Shown here: positions 13,101-25,743 of the stretch, piece by piece
Layout of the letters: every line of letters begins with the position of its first letter
Position numbering within the stretch: position 1 is the stretch's first letter
NCBI GenBank assembly: GCA_025093555.1
Contig: JAIWNF010000002.1
Coordinates: 806,001 to 870,000 of the forward strand
DNA from: Circinella umbellata
Lineage: Eukaryota > Mucoromycota > Mucoromycetes > Mucorales > Lichtheimiaceae
DNA length: 64,000 bases
Direction of reading: 5' to 3'
Made by a program: the position numbers and the translations under genes
The notes under the pieces: model-generated
What the model saw: only the letters and a program-made list of their open reading frames with translations
Told to the model about the DNA's origin: nothing
The model's database searches: none

Positions 13101-13236
13101 CGTGTTTAGAAATAGAATTACGTTTACTATCCACTGTAATTTTCGTTTCAGCATTATTGGAAGTACGTCTACGTTTTGGAGATTCGGGTATTGATTGTTG
13201 CGATGGACGAGATCGTTTACTTGGCTTGGATTCCAT
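10111..13236 (-). CDS. NARG2_C-domain protein, little elongation complex subunit 2 (ICE2)-like
   Basis: Model of ten exons, high to low: 13073-13236, 11983-12967, 11838-11879, 11651-11746, 11456-11569, 11219-11384, 10862-11130, 10513-10745, 10345-10398 and 10111-10276. All phases join to one frame of 762 residues. The N-terminal half is low complexity: a basic KRSRPS region, a long Ser/Glu/Asp run, and Thr/Ser/Gln linkers. The C-terminal part (about residues 430-760) resembles the NARG2 C-terminal domain. It has a strand-rich LDTLTKLLEL segment with a PIVV strand, a YMDQPLL motif, a YDLYTFGEQTILLRR strand, and finally helices ending EYLRTLLLKLYKLVEPG. In animals ICE2 belongs to the little elongation complex used for RNA polymerase II snRNA genes. 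The assignment rests on remembered pattern only, so confidence is moderate. Confidence 0.6.
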
Positions 13237-14920
13237 AATTAAAAAAAGTGTAAAGTAAAGTAAAAAAAAAAAAAAAAAAAAAAACGTTGTGGCGGTGGAA
13301 AATTGCTTTTTGAGGAAATTTTTAAAAAAAATGGCACCCACTATAATAATTAAGCATTGTACTTATTAATCGATTCATATTTTTTTTTCTTTTTTTGCAA
13401 AAGCAAATATCTTTTCGATTGTTTGCCAACCTTATTGGTAAAATGATATGTGGAAATCTGAAATATCAAAAAGAAAATAATTAAGACGAATTATTTAATG
13501 TGTACTAGCACATTTAAAAAATGTATTGGTATTAAAGGATACTCTTATAGCCACACCCTTTTGATTATTCTTGATAGAATACGAGAGCCAAAATGAAACG
13601 CTTAACAAGGAAAGGAAAATTTTGCTGAAAGGCTATATATTGTATTGGTGCTTTTAATAATATAAGAGACTTCTGATATTAACTTCAGCATAATAAAAAA
13701 AAAAAGAGAGAGAAAAAGACTTTATTCGAGAATATGGATATTGAACTCGACATTCAAGTGTTCTCTATTACGAAATAAAGACAACGTTAAAATCAAAAAT
13801 AATTTCAAAAAGAAGATCGAGTATATAAACACTCCACTCAACAATGTTTTCTATTTGCTATCAGATTAGAATAAAGAACGAAAGAAAGTTTTATGACCGA
13901 GCCTAAGATATCCAATACTTATAATAATGATGAAGAGCAACCTTATCAAAGTACCGGACTTTATCATAATTTGTATAGCATATAACTAGGCAAATACATA
14001 AAATATTTTCTACTAGAATAGAAATATTAGCATTAACATACCATCAAAATAATCAAATTTCCATTATAAGCACCATACTAATAATCCTTAAGCATACACT
14101 AATTAGTAACTAAGCGTTACAACAACAAAAAAAAAGCTGGTTTTAACAACAAATCGCACAGAAGAAAAAAATACACACCGTATTTATATTGATAGAGGGC
14201 ATAACGTATATAACAGTAGCAACATCAAGTAAAAATGAAGATAATATAGTCGCTGGTATAATAGAGAAAATAATTAAGAAATCACTTCTATTAACTTTAC
14301 TTACCTTTTCCTTTCTAACCAATTTTTCCTCTTTCTTTCTTGTATTTTCACTTAATATTAGAATAACTCCCCTATTCGACACCCTCTCTATTTCTCTATT
14401 TTCAAAATGTTTTCTTCTCTACTTTATTTGTTAAGTTTCTTTCGTAGTACCCCCTTCCACGCCCTTTTCCCTATCTCCCGATAGGGTTTTTTATTTTCTA
14501 ATTTCTTTTATGAGCCGTCTCAATCAATATGTCTTTCGAGACGCTGGATTTTAGAAGACAATAATAATAAACAAAAACATTTTCAACGTATAATAGAGAA
14601 AGAAACAGTCGTAAGGATAATGACGATTTAGTAAACAAAGCTTCTCTTTTTTTTAATTAAAATAAGACCATTGTGATGAGCAACCCCTACTATACAGACC
14701 CCGCTACAACTATTCTCAGATTATGATTTTTTTTTATAAATATTCTTTATATGGTCTAAAGTCATAATAATGCATGATACATTTATTAATAGTAAAAATA
14801 TATAGCTTAAAAAGAAGCTGTTGTTGTCTGAGCGAACAAAAAAATATAAATGAAAAAACCAAATAATATATTTTTGCAAAACCGTCTTACATATAAACTT
14901 AAGGTAAAGTTTTATAGTTA
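13237..14920. other. Gene-poor AT-rich region
   Basis: The first 150 nt are the likely promoter and leader of the gene on the minus strand, including a 22-nt A run near 13260. The rest shows only short open frames without family signal (for example 14143-14434). A segment near 14485-14570 recurs near 15737-15815. Confidence 0.45.
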
Positions 14921-15815
14921 AGGTCTTGCCGAGACTCGAACTCGGATAATGAGATTCAGAGTCTCATATGCTAACCATTACATCACAAAACCTGTTTTTT
15001 AACCACTACATCAAAGATAAATTATATTCCAAGTATCACTTTTGCTAAAATATGACGTCAAAGTGACAAATTTAGTAGGGTTTTTGCTGGCCTATGTATT
15101 TACCTAGCGTCTACTGGACATCCGGCCCTGCATATATCTCTGATCCCCTAATGTTTTAATTTCATTCTATTTCATTATTCCAAGATTCTAATATTATTCC
15201 TTTTATGTTATTTATACATAAGTTATAATTATGATCTTTGACCAATTTTGTTATTTTGTTTTTTAATATAGATCATATAAGTTTTATATTATATTTTTTG
15301 TTTATAATAATAATTTTATTATATTTTATCATCACATAGCATTATTTTTAGTAATATTATTATTTTCTTTGATATGTTTAAAAGTTTTATTTTTGTTTAA
15401 ATATCCATAAAAATAATAATAATGATAAAAGATTAATAATTATACAATTTACTTCTTGTTAGTTGTTGTATCTACCTTCTTACCTTTTTTTTATTATCAT
15501 TTTTTCCCTTGTGGCATATAAAGTTTTTTTTTTATTATGATTCATCTTGAGATGCCTGTCTTGTATCTATACCTAAAATATATAGGTATATGATACCTAT
15601 AAATATATTTCTACTAACAGCTTATAGCTTCTATTAGTAAAATATATTTGGGGATATTAATAATTTGATATTATTATTTTTTATATCCTAGATTTAAAAA
15701 GGTTCCTAGTAAATTTTTATATCTCATATGTATAATGGGATTTTTATTTTCTATTTTATTTTCTCTGCCGTCTCAATCAACATGTCTTCACAACCACTGA
15801 ATTATAGAAGGCAAT
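14485..15815. repeat. Pair of diverged direct repeats of about 80 bp flanking a tRNA-Gln
   Basis: Copies near 14485-14570 and 15737-15815 share a GGG-T-rich stretch, then the word GCCGTCTCAATCAA and TAGAAG-CAAT a few bases on. They are about 1.25 kb apart with the tRNA between them. They may be ends of decayed transposable elements, but nothing else supports an element. Confidence 0.45.
14921..14992 (-). tRNA. tRNA-Gln (anticodon CTG)
   Basis: On the minus strand the sequence folds as a full cloverleaf of 72 nt. The acceptor stem GGTTTTG pairs with CAAGACC, with one G-U pair. The D arm contains TAATGGTTAGCA. The anticodon stem is TGAGA/TCTCA with loop CTCTGAA, so the anticodon is CTG. The T stem CCGAG/CTCGG encloses TTCGAGT. 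There is no intron. The D-arm and anticodon-loop sequences match the eukaryotic tRNA-Gln pattern. Confidence 0.95.
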
Positions 15816-16831
15816 CCATAAAAAAAAAAAAGCCATTGTATCTCATAGATATATCATCAGAGTATAACTTAAATTTCGATGGCGTGATCGTGGTGTTGTA
15901 GAATTAAGAGTGGAGATTCTAACGGGTCTACCCCATATAATAGAGCTAAAAAGAGCTTCACAATTAATAATGAAAAGGTTATCATATCCTTTTACAATAA
16001 AACTCGTAAGCTATATTCCTCAGATTACATATAGAAATAATTTATTATTATAAACAACTTATATAAATAGACTAGTTTGTACATTATAGAATAATTATTT
16101 TTATCTCGGTTTCAAGAAAAAATCCCATTTCAAAGAAATCATTATTTATTTGGTATATATTTTATCACGCACCTCAAACCGTCGGTTGGTAACGCCCTTT
16201 TTTCTCACTAGAGCAACTTTATTGTACCTAGGATATAATTTATTCTGAACTTTATAATAATTAATCACAGAGAGTGCCATTATACATAATATTTGATCAA
16301 TCATCGTATTTTTATTATTACAAGAGCTATGATGATAGAATAAATGCAAGAAAGAAAGGGAGGGCAAAATGGTTTTTCTTTTTGGCTGAGGGAGGCTAAT
16401 TTTGTGCTGTAAAGGATATATGTACATCCAACACAAGAGGGTTATAGAAAGTAATATATATATATATATATACAGACTCTATCACGGTTTTAGTGTCTAG
16501 TCTTTTATAAATTTTACGCTAACAAAAAAGAAAGTCCATTTGTTAATGTTTTAATTACTGCTGTTGTTTAAAAGAAGTATTTAACTTTTGTGTTTGTGAT
16601 ATTTTAGCAGTACGCTAATCTATTATATATACATATGTATGTGTTCTTTACTGTAATAATAGTAGAATGTTATACTATTATAAAAAAAATAGTTTCTTTG
16701 AGAATATGAATGAGTGTTAAAAAAAAAGAAAGAGATGTAAGAAAATAATTTTGTGTTTGTATGTGTGTAAATATAGTTTTTGTTACAAATTGAAGCTTGG
16801 ACAGTTACTTATAAGTTTACATGATGATGAT
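14993..16831. other. Gene-poor AT-rich region downstream of the tRNA
   Basis: Long AT-rich stretches. One short frame (16146-16436, minus strand) shows no family signal. A relatively GC-rich patch near 15090-15150 stands out from its surroundings but I cannot identify it. Confidence 0.4.
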
Positions 16832-16869
16832 ACTTTTAGAGAGTGAATAACTTTGTGGTAATATATATA

Positions 16870-19068
16870 AAAGAAGCTGCAACATTTTAAATTATGTGCT
16901 ATGGCGATGTATAAGTGCTTCTGCAATACTTTGTCCTTCAAATGGGGATAAGCCATTGTGTTCATCACCAAGTCTTTCCAAAATATCTTTTGCATCAAAT
17001 AAAGAAATCTATATCGACAGAAAAAAACAATTTTGTTAACATAAGGACTATTATAAAATATAAACTGTATCCATTAATTATCTTTATATATACTCCCACA
17101 TACCACTATGGTTGCTATCAGCTCAAAGTACTTTGCATAACCACTTCTTTGAGCCCAAGTATTGGGGACTTTACATGTACGGACTTGAACAGATTGCCAA
17201 CGGAAAGGGTCTAAAACTGATACTTGATGAAGTGTGATTTCATTTTTTATCGTATGTACTGTATTAACTTTTAAACTTTTGAAAGCTTCATACGACGCAT
17301 CTTGATAATTTTTAGATTCCACAAGTAATGAGTTGGTTGAGCATTCAAGTAACTCAATAGTATCTCCAAGAGTATCAGGTACATTCTCACTATCATTTCC
17401 ACTACATAATAAAACAATTTGATTAATACGTTGTATAAACTATGATCAATACGATTTACACCCAATTTCTCCTAATTAAGTATCGTCATACCTTGATGCT
17501 TCCATTAATACTGATTCCATTTTACTGGGGGTACTACACATTGAGGTCAAGCCATTCATTAATCGTTGACCATTTTTACTGGTACTTTCGGATCCCAGTT
17601 TCAAGTATACTAGTTTATTAGCCAGGAGTTGTTTTTCACACCTATTTTTCAAATTACCCACAGTATAATTTTTAATTATTATTATTATTATAAAAATATC
17701 ATAGGGTGTATTGTAACGAAATAAATATTGAACCAAGCTTACCAGTGATACTCTACTAATCCTGTTACTTTTTCAAGTGCACGAAATGCGGGGATGATCA
17801 GATTTACAAAAAATATTCGCTCGTGGCTTATTTCTTCGCTAGAATTGATGCAATGTAAGTGGAATGAAGTTAAAGTATATTGAATGATTTTCATCATCAA
17901 GAGTGACTTTTCATTATCTGTATTAATGTTTGTTGACCAAAGCATTCGCCGGAAATCATCAAAGGGAATGGCAAGAGCAGTTTTCAAAAATCAGTAATAC
18001 ATGGAAATGCCTTCAATGATAAGTTCTTTTTCTGGTCAATCATGTTTTGTTCATATTTGCTCTGTACAGCTTCGTTGCTACAAGCAATCGAGCTACCAGC
18101 CATTACAACATATTTTGAAATCTTTTCAAAAGTTGCTGGCTCAACTTTTAGTCGGTGTGGACTTGTAGGCATGTTACCAGGGCAGTTAGTTCTATGGATA
18201 CCATTGTCTTTCATAATTACAATGTGATTCTAAACATATGAAAAAAAAAAGACGGTGTATCAGTATATACTTTATCACGCTAATGTTATTATTCTTTATA
18301 TTGTTCATTTTGTTCACTATAATATTACGATATATACCTCTTCATGAATCGCGTTACCATCGTCTTGTTGATCAGCAAGGAATTCTGACAAAGTTCGTGT
18401 TGTTGTTGTGGATGGTCTTTCTTGGGGATTGAACAGGTCATCAATCTTGTCCCTTTGAGAAGACATTCTCTTCTTACCCTTTTTGTCCGTTTGTAATAAT
18501 GACGATGTCGATGAAGACGAAGGGGTGGCGATATCGCGGTCAATAACAACAGTAGAATCTGTAACTATGGTAGATCCACTTATTTTTTTTGCAATAACAG
18601 TAACGTTATTTTTTCTTTGTAATTGACTTAGTTGGTCAGTAATCTCTTGCGAGTTTCTTGGTTGAGTGTGGTCTTGTTAATGTGATGATGTATTTTTTGC
18701 TTGAAATCCAGATTTGGATTTTACTTTCTGTATGTGGAGCATAATGGTTTTGTTGAAGTTCTAAAAACAAAAGTCCAGTAAGCAGCTATCGCTTAAAAAC
18801 TATTTAATTTAACAAACTATTTTCTTTTGTTCATAGCACTTACGTTATCCCATTGTTGCAATAGTTTGGTTGCTTTGGCCATTGCTCCTTTCTTTACATT
18901 TTTTGCAATAGATATTTTTTTAAAACTTTTCTTTATTTTTCCAACTATTACATCGCTCAATATATCTGGTTCACACTCAATAATTTTATCAAGCAGACGA
19001 TATATATTCCATTCAGTGTGGGGGACATCTGAAATGTATTGGTGTATAAGATAATCTGTGTTTTGCAT
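16870..19068 (-). pseudogene. Copy A: decayed multi-exon gene of an unrecognised, probably lineage-specific family
   Basis: Exon-like open segments joined by plausible GT-AG introns: 18844-19068 (75 codons from ATG at 19068), about 18340-18765, 17990-18230, 17740-17990, 17500-17640, 17110-17400 and 16870-17010. The first exon is helical and basic (FKKISIAKNVKKGAMAKA...LLQQWDN) and faintly recalls TFIIS N-terminal-type helical bundles. Later exons include LSEFLADQQDDGNAIHEE, PFDDFRRMLWSTNINTDNEK and SGYAKYFELIATIVV. The second exon cannot be read through in any frame. Near 17985 one base is missing, so the protein stops just before a still-coherent continuation in the next frame. No known domain is recognised with confidence. 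Homopolymer sequencing error could explain one break but not all. Confidence 0.65.
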
Positions 19069-20750
19069 TGTAAAGCAACTGAAAAAAAAAGAAAGAATGG
19101 ATTGGTGATGGTGAAAATTTTCGATATTCAGCATTTTATAAGTAGACTATAGATATTCAAAAATTAAAAGTATGCGCATGGAAATCACCATGTTGCTTGA
19201 AGTTTCTAAACAGAGGGGATAGCCGCAGTCCGTGCAGCAACCAAAACTGGTAATTCCTTATTCTTACTCTTTTATGTATGCACCCCCAATTTTTTTTTTT
19301 ACTTCTCGACTCATTTTATTACTTGCTACTACCATGATGTTCTATTCGTTTTTTTTCTGCATGAAAAAAATACATCATAAGTCTGTTTACATATTCATGT
19401 GAAGATAGTACACTAATATAGCTACATTTGCTGTATTTACTTATTATGTTCCGATGACCTTTGTTTTTTTATAATAGTAGTTGCTAGTAGGGGTAAATAT
19501 CACTAGTGTTATTTATTTATATATATTTATTCATATCATGGCAGTGACCATCTCAATAAAATATACACTTTGTTATGTTTTCCGTTGATTTTAATGCGTT
19601 GTTAAAATTACTCTATAGCTTTTAATTTTTTTCAAACGCAAGAGAGAGCAGCTAGTTTATGTCACCATTGATTCATTAATATATAACAGGTTAAATAATT
19701 TTTATTAGCAAAAGAAAAAAAAAACATTTCTCTCTCTTTCTCTCTACACTCTCTCTCTCTCTTTTTTTTTTTGGGGGGGGGGAGGTTGATTGATTTTACC
19801 ACATGATCGGGTACTCTTCTTTGTTATGCACAATGAGGATAGTAAGAGATAAGAGTATTGGCTCACCTTATTATTATATATTCGACAAATGCTATTCTCA
19901 CTGAGACGCTCTTTTGATTATGGGGTACCGCTACATTGGTCGAACGTCGTCAATTTCAAAGTTGCATTTACACTTTTATTTTTTTTTGTGAAGAAGGGTG
20001 TGAGATAATTATGTTTTTTAAGTCGGATAAATAATAATAATATATCATACAAAAGCATGATATAGATTAAGCGGTAAGTATCTGTATCAGATGCTGAGAT
20101 CTCTTCATATGTGTATATATAAAATACTTTTCACGCACGGGCCACCATGGAATTTTTTCGCGACCTTTGTGAGAGCTAGTAAGCAAAGTATTTTTTATTT
20201 GGAAATTTGTGAAATGTTGAATATATGCAATATATTTAGAAAGTGAATAACTTTTGTGGTAAATATAAAAAAAGGAAACTGCAGCATTTTAAATTATGTG
20301 CTATGGCGATGTATAAGTGCTTCTGCAATGCTTTGTCCTTCAAATGGGAATACTAAGCCTCTCCAAAGTATCTTTTGCATCAAATAGGGATATCTATATC
20401 GACAAAAAAACGATATTGTTAACAAAAGCACTATTATAAAATATAAACTATATCCATTATTTATTTTTATATAAACTCTTACATGTCACTTCTATAGTTA
20501 CTATCAGCTCAAAGTACTTTGCGTAACCGCTTCTTTGGGCCCAAGTATTGGGAACTTTACAAGGGCCAGCGGGAAGGGTCTAAAACTGATACCTGATAGA
20601 GAATACTTTTTTTTTTACTGTATGCGGTAATAGCTTTTAAACTTTTTAAAACTTCATACGACACATCTTGATAATCTTTGAATTCCGCAAGTAACAAATC
20701 GATCGAGCATTCAAGTATCCCCAAGAGTATGAAGTACATTTTCATTATCA

Positions 20751-21033
20751 CCAGCGGTCCCTGTCTTGCTTCGCTCGACTAAATGAGCCACTTCGCTTCG
20801 CTTTGTATCATCCGACGAGTCCACATCGCAAGGAGGGTGCCCCCCCCCTCGACCCCCACATTGGGAGTAAGTCTCCGAACCCTCGGTCTAGTACACATTC
20901 AAAGCCGGATTCGAGGGTACGCTACCAAAATACCTTATATAAGATATTAAGAATGTGATTTACAGGTCTGTGTTGTAATGTTGGAATTTCCTTTTTTAGG
21001 GTTTAACTTTTTAGTAGTATGGAAGTAGCATGG
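20751..21033. mobile_element. Short nonautonomous insertion, element copy 1
   Basis: The sequence is absent at the matching position of copy A, where the flanks join directly (TATCA then TTTCCACTACATAAT). It starts CCAGCGGTCCCTGTC. Its first 120 nt are much more GC-rich than the surroundings, with CTTCGCTTCGCT, AAATGAGCC and GGAGGGTGCCCCCCCC-TCGACCCCCA. It has no coding potential. Neither a target-site duplication nor terminal inverted repeats are clear. Confidence 0.7.
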
Positions 21034-22237
21034 ATTTCCACTACATAATAAAGCAACATGATTAATACGTTATATAAACTATGCTCAATAATATCGCACC
21101 CAATTTCTCCTAATCAAGTATCGTCATACCTTGCTACTTCCATTAATACTGATTCCAATTTACTGGGAGTACCACATATTGAGGCCAAGCCATCCATCAA
21201 TCGTTGTCCATTTTTATTGCTACTTCTTGATCCCAGTTTCAAGTATGCTAGTTTATTAGCCAAGAGTTGTTTTTCGCACCTATTATTCAAATTACCCACA
21301 GTATAATTTTTAATTATTATTATTATATAAATAGAATAGGGTGTGTTGTTACGATATAAATTTTGGACCAAGCTTACCAGTGATACTTTACTAATCCTGT
21401 TACTAATTCAAGTGCACGAAATGCGAGGATGATCAAATTTACAAAAATGTTCGCTCGTGGCTTGTTTCTTCGCTAGGATTGATGCAAAGTTAAGCTGCCT
21501 GGACATAAGTATATTAGAGCTACCAGCCATCACAACATATTTTGAAATCCCTTTAATTGTTGCTGGCTCAACTTTTGGTTGGTGTGGACTTATAGGCATG
21601 TTACCAGGGCAGTTAGTTCTATGGATACGATTGTCTTTCATTATTACAATGTGATTCTAAACATACGAAAAAAAAGACAGTGTATCAGTATATACTTTAT
21701 CACGCTAATGTTATTATTCTTCATATTGTTCACTTTGTTCATTATAATATTACGATATATACTTCTTCATGAATCGCGTTGCCATCATCTTGTTGATCAG
21801 CAAGGAATTCTGACAAAGTTCGTGTTGTTGTTGTGGATGGTCTTTTTTGGGGATTAAACAGGTCATCAATTTTGTCCCTTTGAGAAGACATTCTCTTCTT
21901 ACCCTTTTTGTCCGTTTGTAATAATAAAGATGTAGGTGAAGACGAAGGGGTGACGATATCGCGGTCAATAAGAACAGCAGAGTCTGTAACCATAGTAGAT
22001 TCAGTTATTTTTTGCTTGTAATTGACTTTGTTGGTCAGTAATCTCTTGCGAGTTTTTTTGGTTGAGAGTGGTCTTGTTGGTGTGAAGGTTATTGTTGTGA
22101 TGATGTATTTTTTGTTTGAGAAGATCCAGCTTTGGATTTTACTCTCTGTATGTGGAGCATAATGGTTTTGTTGAAGTTCTAAAAACAAAAGTCCAGTAAG
22201 CATCTATCGCTTGAAAATTATTTAATTTAACAAACTA

Positions 22238-22503
22238 CCAGCAACCCTTCCTCGCTTCGCTCGGATAAATGAGCCCCTTCGCTTCGCTCCGGAGCATTTA
22301 GCAGTTTGCGTTGCAAAGGAGGGTTCCCCCCTTTGACCCCCAAAAGGCACTTCGTCTCTGGCAGTAAGTGTGTTGAAGGCTGTATAATAGTTTTTCAGTT
22401 AAATGGGTTTGTTATATATGGCCACAACAGAGAGAGTGCAGCTTGAAAATTTTTCTTTTTTGTGAATTAGCTATAACTTCTGTGTGATTTTAATATAATA
22501 GAT
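22238..22503. mobile_element. Short nonautonomous insertion, element copy 2
   Basis: Absent from the same place in copy A (ACAAACTA then TTTTCTTTTGTTC). It starts CCAGCAACCCTTC and shares its first 110 nt or so with the insertion at 20751: CTTCGCTTCGCT, AAATGAGCC and GGAGGGTTCCCCCCTTTGACCCCCA in the same order and orientation. The distal halves of the two copies are not visibly alike. Confidence 0.7.
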
Positions 22504-23850
22504 TATCTTTTGTTCATAGCACTTACGTTATCCCACTGTTGCAATAGTTTAGCTGCCTTGTTTATTACTCCTTTTTACGCGCTTTTTTTTGCTGTAGATA
22601 TCTGTTAGATATATCATTTTATTTTTTCCACTGAATATTACGCGTAGTATATCTACACCACATTCAATAAATGAATCTAGGGATCTTGATACAATCCTGA
22701 TTCCTAAAATCTGGTCCGGATTGGTGATCAAGAAATGTAATTGTATTAATCAGTCAATTAATATATATCCCACTTATAGAGTGCGAGATTTGAAAAATAT
22801 TGTTAATTAACAATTCTATGTTTTTTAATTATAACAATTGAAAAAAATGGAAAAGGATTGATCATAGTGATGATCTTAGATAAAGGGCATTTTATGGGCA
22901 TTCAAAAAAGAAAAAAAAAAACCACGGTTTGTAGTCTTTGTTTCTTTTGTTGTTTTGCTTGAAACCTTTAAAAAGAGAGACGCACCCCTGATAATTTTTG
23001 TTTGACTCATTTTGTTATGAACAAATACTATCACATGTTCTTTTTTTGCATCTTAACCTGTTTACATATTCATGTGAAGATAAGATACTATAACCATATT
23101 TATGCTGTATTTACTGATGTGTCTCCCGAGGACCCTCGTTCTTTATAATAGTACTTAGCCAGCAGTAATTTGTTTCTGCGTGCATTTTATTACGTCAACC
23201 AGATACTATTGATTTACTACATTATTCAGGAAACTGAAAATGGCTTGCATAGTACTTATTTTCACGTCAGTAGCCATTCACCCTTGTCATATATCGGTCA
23301 TCTTTCCAGTAGTAATTAATTATTTTACATAGTTCTCTTCTTTCATTTTATTTACTCATTTGATAATTGAACGTCATTTATATATAAACAAAAATACAAC
23401 ATAATATAAATTAAGATGGCAGTGGTTATCTTTATGAAATATTCAATTCATTAAACTAATAAAAAATTGATTCATTGGTATATTATGTTCATCGCTTGGT
23501 AGCTTGAGAATTAATGTATTGTTTTTAATTTTTGTCAAACACAAGAAAGAGCAGATAGTAGAGATGTCATCGACTGCTGACTTAAATATAACAAGTTAGC
23601 TAATATTCATTTACATAAAAGAAATATATTATTTTCTCTTCTCTTTTTTCTTTTCTTTGTTATGCACGATGAGAATAATATTGATATAAGGTATCAGCTC
23701 TTTTATAAATTCACTTTTACATATCTTTTTTTGCCACGTTCTTATTACATTTGACAAGTGCTATCCTCACTAATATGACGCTTATATTTGTTTATGGGAT
23801 ACTGCTACAACTGTTACATTTACAATTCTTTTTTGTGAAAAACATATTCT

Positions 23851-25743
23851 TCCAATGCCAGATAAGATAGGAAATATCTACATTGCTACTGAGATACATT
23901 TTATATCATAAATTTATATATTCTGTATTCTGTATGTAATTAAACCTCTCTATTATAATATCCCTACTAATTATACAATATATATTGATGTACTATTTAT
24001 CACAAAAAAATATTTACGTCAATGACTAGCAAATATATGTAATTTTTGAAGCATCGTAAACCATTATATACGATTGTACCATAGGTTGCTGGTATATCGA
24101 TGGTGGCTCTTTATAATATCAACATCGTCCAATTAGACAACTTTATTACATTCTTTTATAAGTGTAATATTTACGTTCTATATTCTCTTCTACAATTGAA
24201 AGTTAGCAACAAAATATCGAATACGTAGTCGGCAAAGTCAATCCAGGAGATATATGCAGATAAAGCACTGAAATTCGTGTTTATACCGCGATACGTAACC
24301 TTAAAAACAAGTTGTTGGCCGACAAAAATCCTTAGTCTTTTTTTACTACTGTAATCGCAGGTTTCTTACAGTAGGATTTCAATTTTTTTTGTTCCTTTAA
24401 AGAGTTTTAAGCCCTATGATCATATTGAAAATCAAAATTTTCGTGGAATCAATAAGTTACGAAAGTTAACGGATATGTAATTAATGGGTTTCCACTGTAA
24501 TAACAATAGCGAATAGAACACAAATATCATATTAAATCAGATTATTATTATTATTATTACTAGTATTCCTTTGAAAAGTTTTCTTCAAATCCTGCTTGTC
24601 CTTCAATGTTCGATTAATAGAGTATACGATACGATCAAATAATCCAGCTACTGTAAAGATGTCCTTGATAATAACACATACATCATTAAGAAAGCTTGCA
24701 AATAATGTTTATTCCTCATCATAAATAGTAAAAATAGATAGAATATCCATTACAATAAATACACTCAAAACAACAACTATATTGATTGTAGTTCTCTTTA
24801 TAGGTGTTCATGGCTTGATTCCTAATTTACTTTTTATCTGGAAGGCCACTTGCATACTTGACAAGTTGACCATCATTTTGTCTTTTTGGATATTGATTGC
24901 TACGTTATAGAATTTCTACGAAGAGGCAACAAATATGCTAAAGCTATATGTTTAAAGGAATTGGAATATAATGCTTGCTATTTAATGTATCAATAAATTC
25001 AGATATAGAGTCAGTGTTAGAAGCTATCACATTGAGCACTTTCGTTCTTGCAGCCAGGCATTATGTGGATTTAAGCAAAAGTGCTGTGGATGTACATACT
25101 TCGTTTTTGTGCACTTATCTGCTACTGAATTATTTCGGAAACATGTTTTCTTCTCCTATGAGTGATACGTAGTGTAAATTGGGAAACGAAAATCCGTGTG
25201 TGTTTGTCTTTATTACTATTACACATCATATGAGATAAATACGAGTAGTAAAAAATAGAAAGATGGGACCAAAGTAAAATATAGTTGAGAATCTGTTTAT
25301 TCCTGAAATAAAATAACTACTCTTTTATATCTTTTCTAAATTATGTAACTATCTTATTTTATCCAATCATGGCTAAACTATGTTTTATAAAAATGGATGA
25401 GAGGACCTATATTTGCTCTACTATAAATATTAATTCTAGATCATTCTCTGAAACCGTTTGTGACAGTTGTTACTAATCTCTTTCTTTCTTTGATGTTCCT
25501 TTTTTATCCGGATTAATAATAAGAACGAATCAAAGTAAATAATAGTGTATAATTGGTTATATCTTTTATCTTTGACGGAATGATGTTTGACCGATTATTC
25601 ATGAATGGATGGAATATATGTATTATTATGGTGGTTCACCACATCATATACAAAGGGGGAGAGTAAAACACATTTAGAGAAAGGTATCATGTACAAGTAG
25701 AATAATACTATTGTAACATTAAAAGTTTTTTATGAGAGATAAG
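23851..25743. other. Gene-poor region
   Basis: No intact gene. A frame at 24975-25172 (plus strand) and its opposite-strand counterpart (Cys/His-rich, 25170 to about 25040) look like decayed coding sequence, but I cannot assign a family. Confidence 0.35.

Larger units (their letters stand above)
20280..22560 (-). pseudogene. Copy B: second decayed member of the same family as copy A
   Basis: Same exon order as copy A but differently damaged. The exon near 21768-22170 is fully open here (it contains DIVTPSSSPTSLLLQTDKKG and LSEFLADQQDDGNAIHEE) where copy A is broken. The exon at 21408-21641 has lost the middle found in A and carries the continuation in another frame. The first exon near 22500-22740 is heavily degraded. 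Two short elements interrupt it, at 20751-21033 and 22238-22503. The different damage shows that both copies eroded independently after duplication. Confidence 0.65.
16832..23850. repeat. Tandem duplication of about 3.2-3.6 kb (copies A and B)
   Basis: Copy A (about 16832-19990) and copy B (about 20232-23850) run in the same orientation and align along their whole length. Both start at an AGTGAATAACTTTTG-like sequence, then a shared AAATTATGTGCTATGGCGAT block. Both carry the same exon order, and both keep the upstream sequence CTGTTTACATATTCATGTGA (about 19382 and 23050). Copy B is longer mainly because of two insertions. Divergence is clear, with many substitutions and indels, so the duplication is not recent. 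Confidence 0.85.

Noticed and set aside
20040..20105. Possible tRNA-like sequence between copies A and B
   Set aside because: No cloverleaf with a T loop can be drawn; only scattered resemblance to D-arm sequence.
16832..23850. Treating copies A and B as two functional genes
   Set aside because: Frameshifts, in-frame stops, a lost exon part and insertions break both; no complete splice model keeps one frame.
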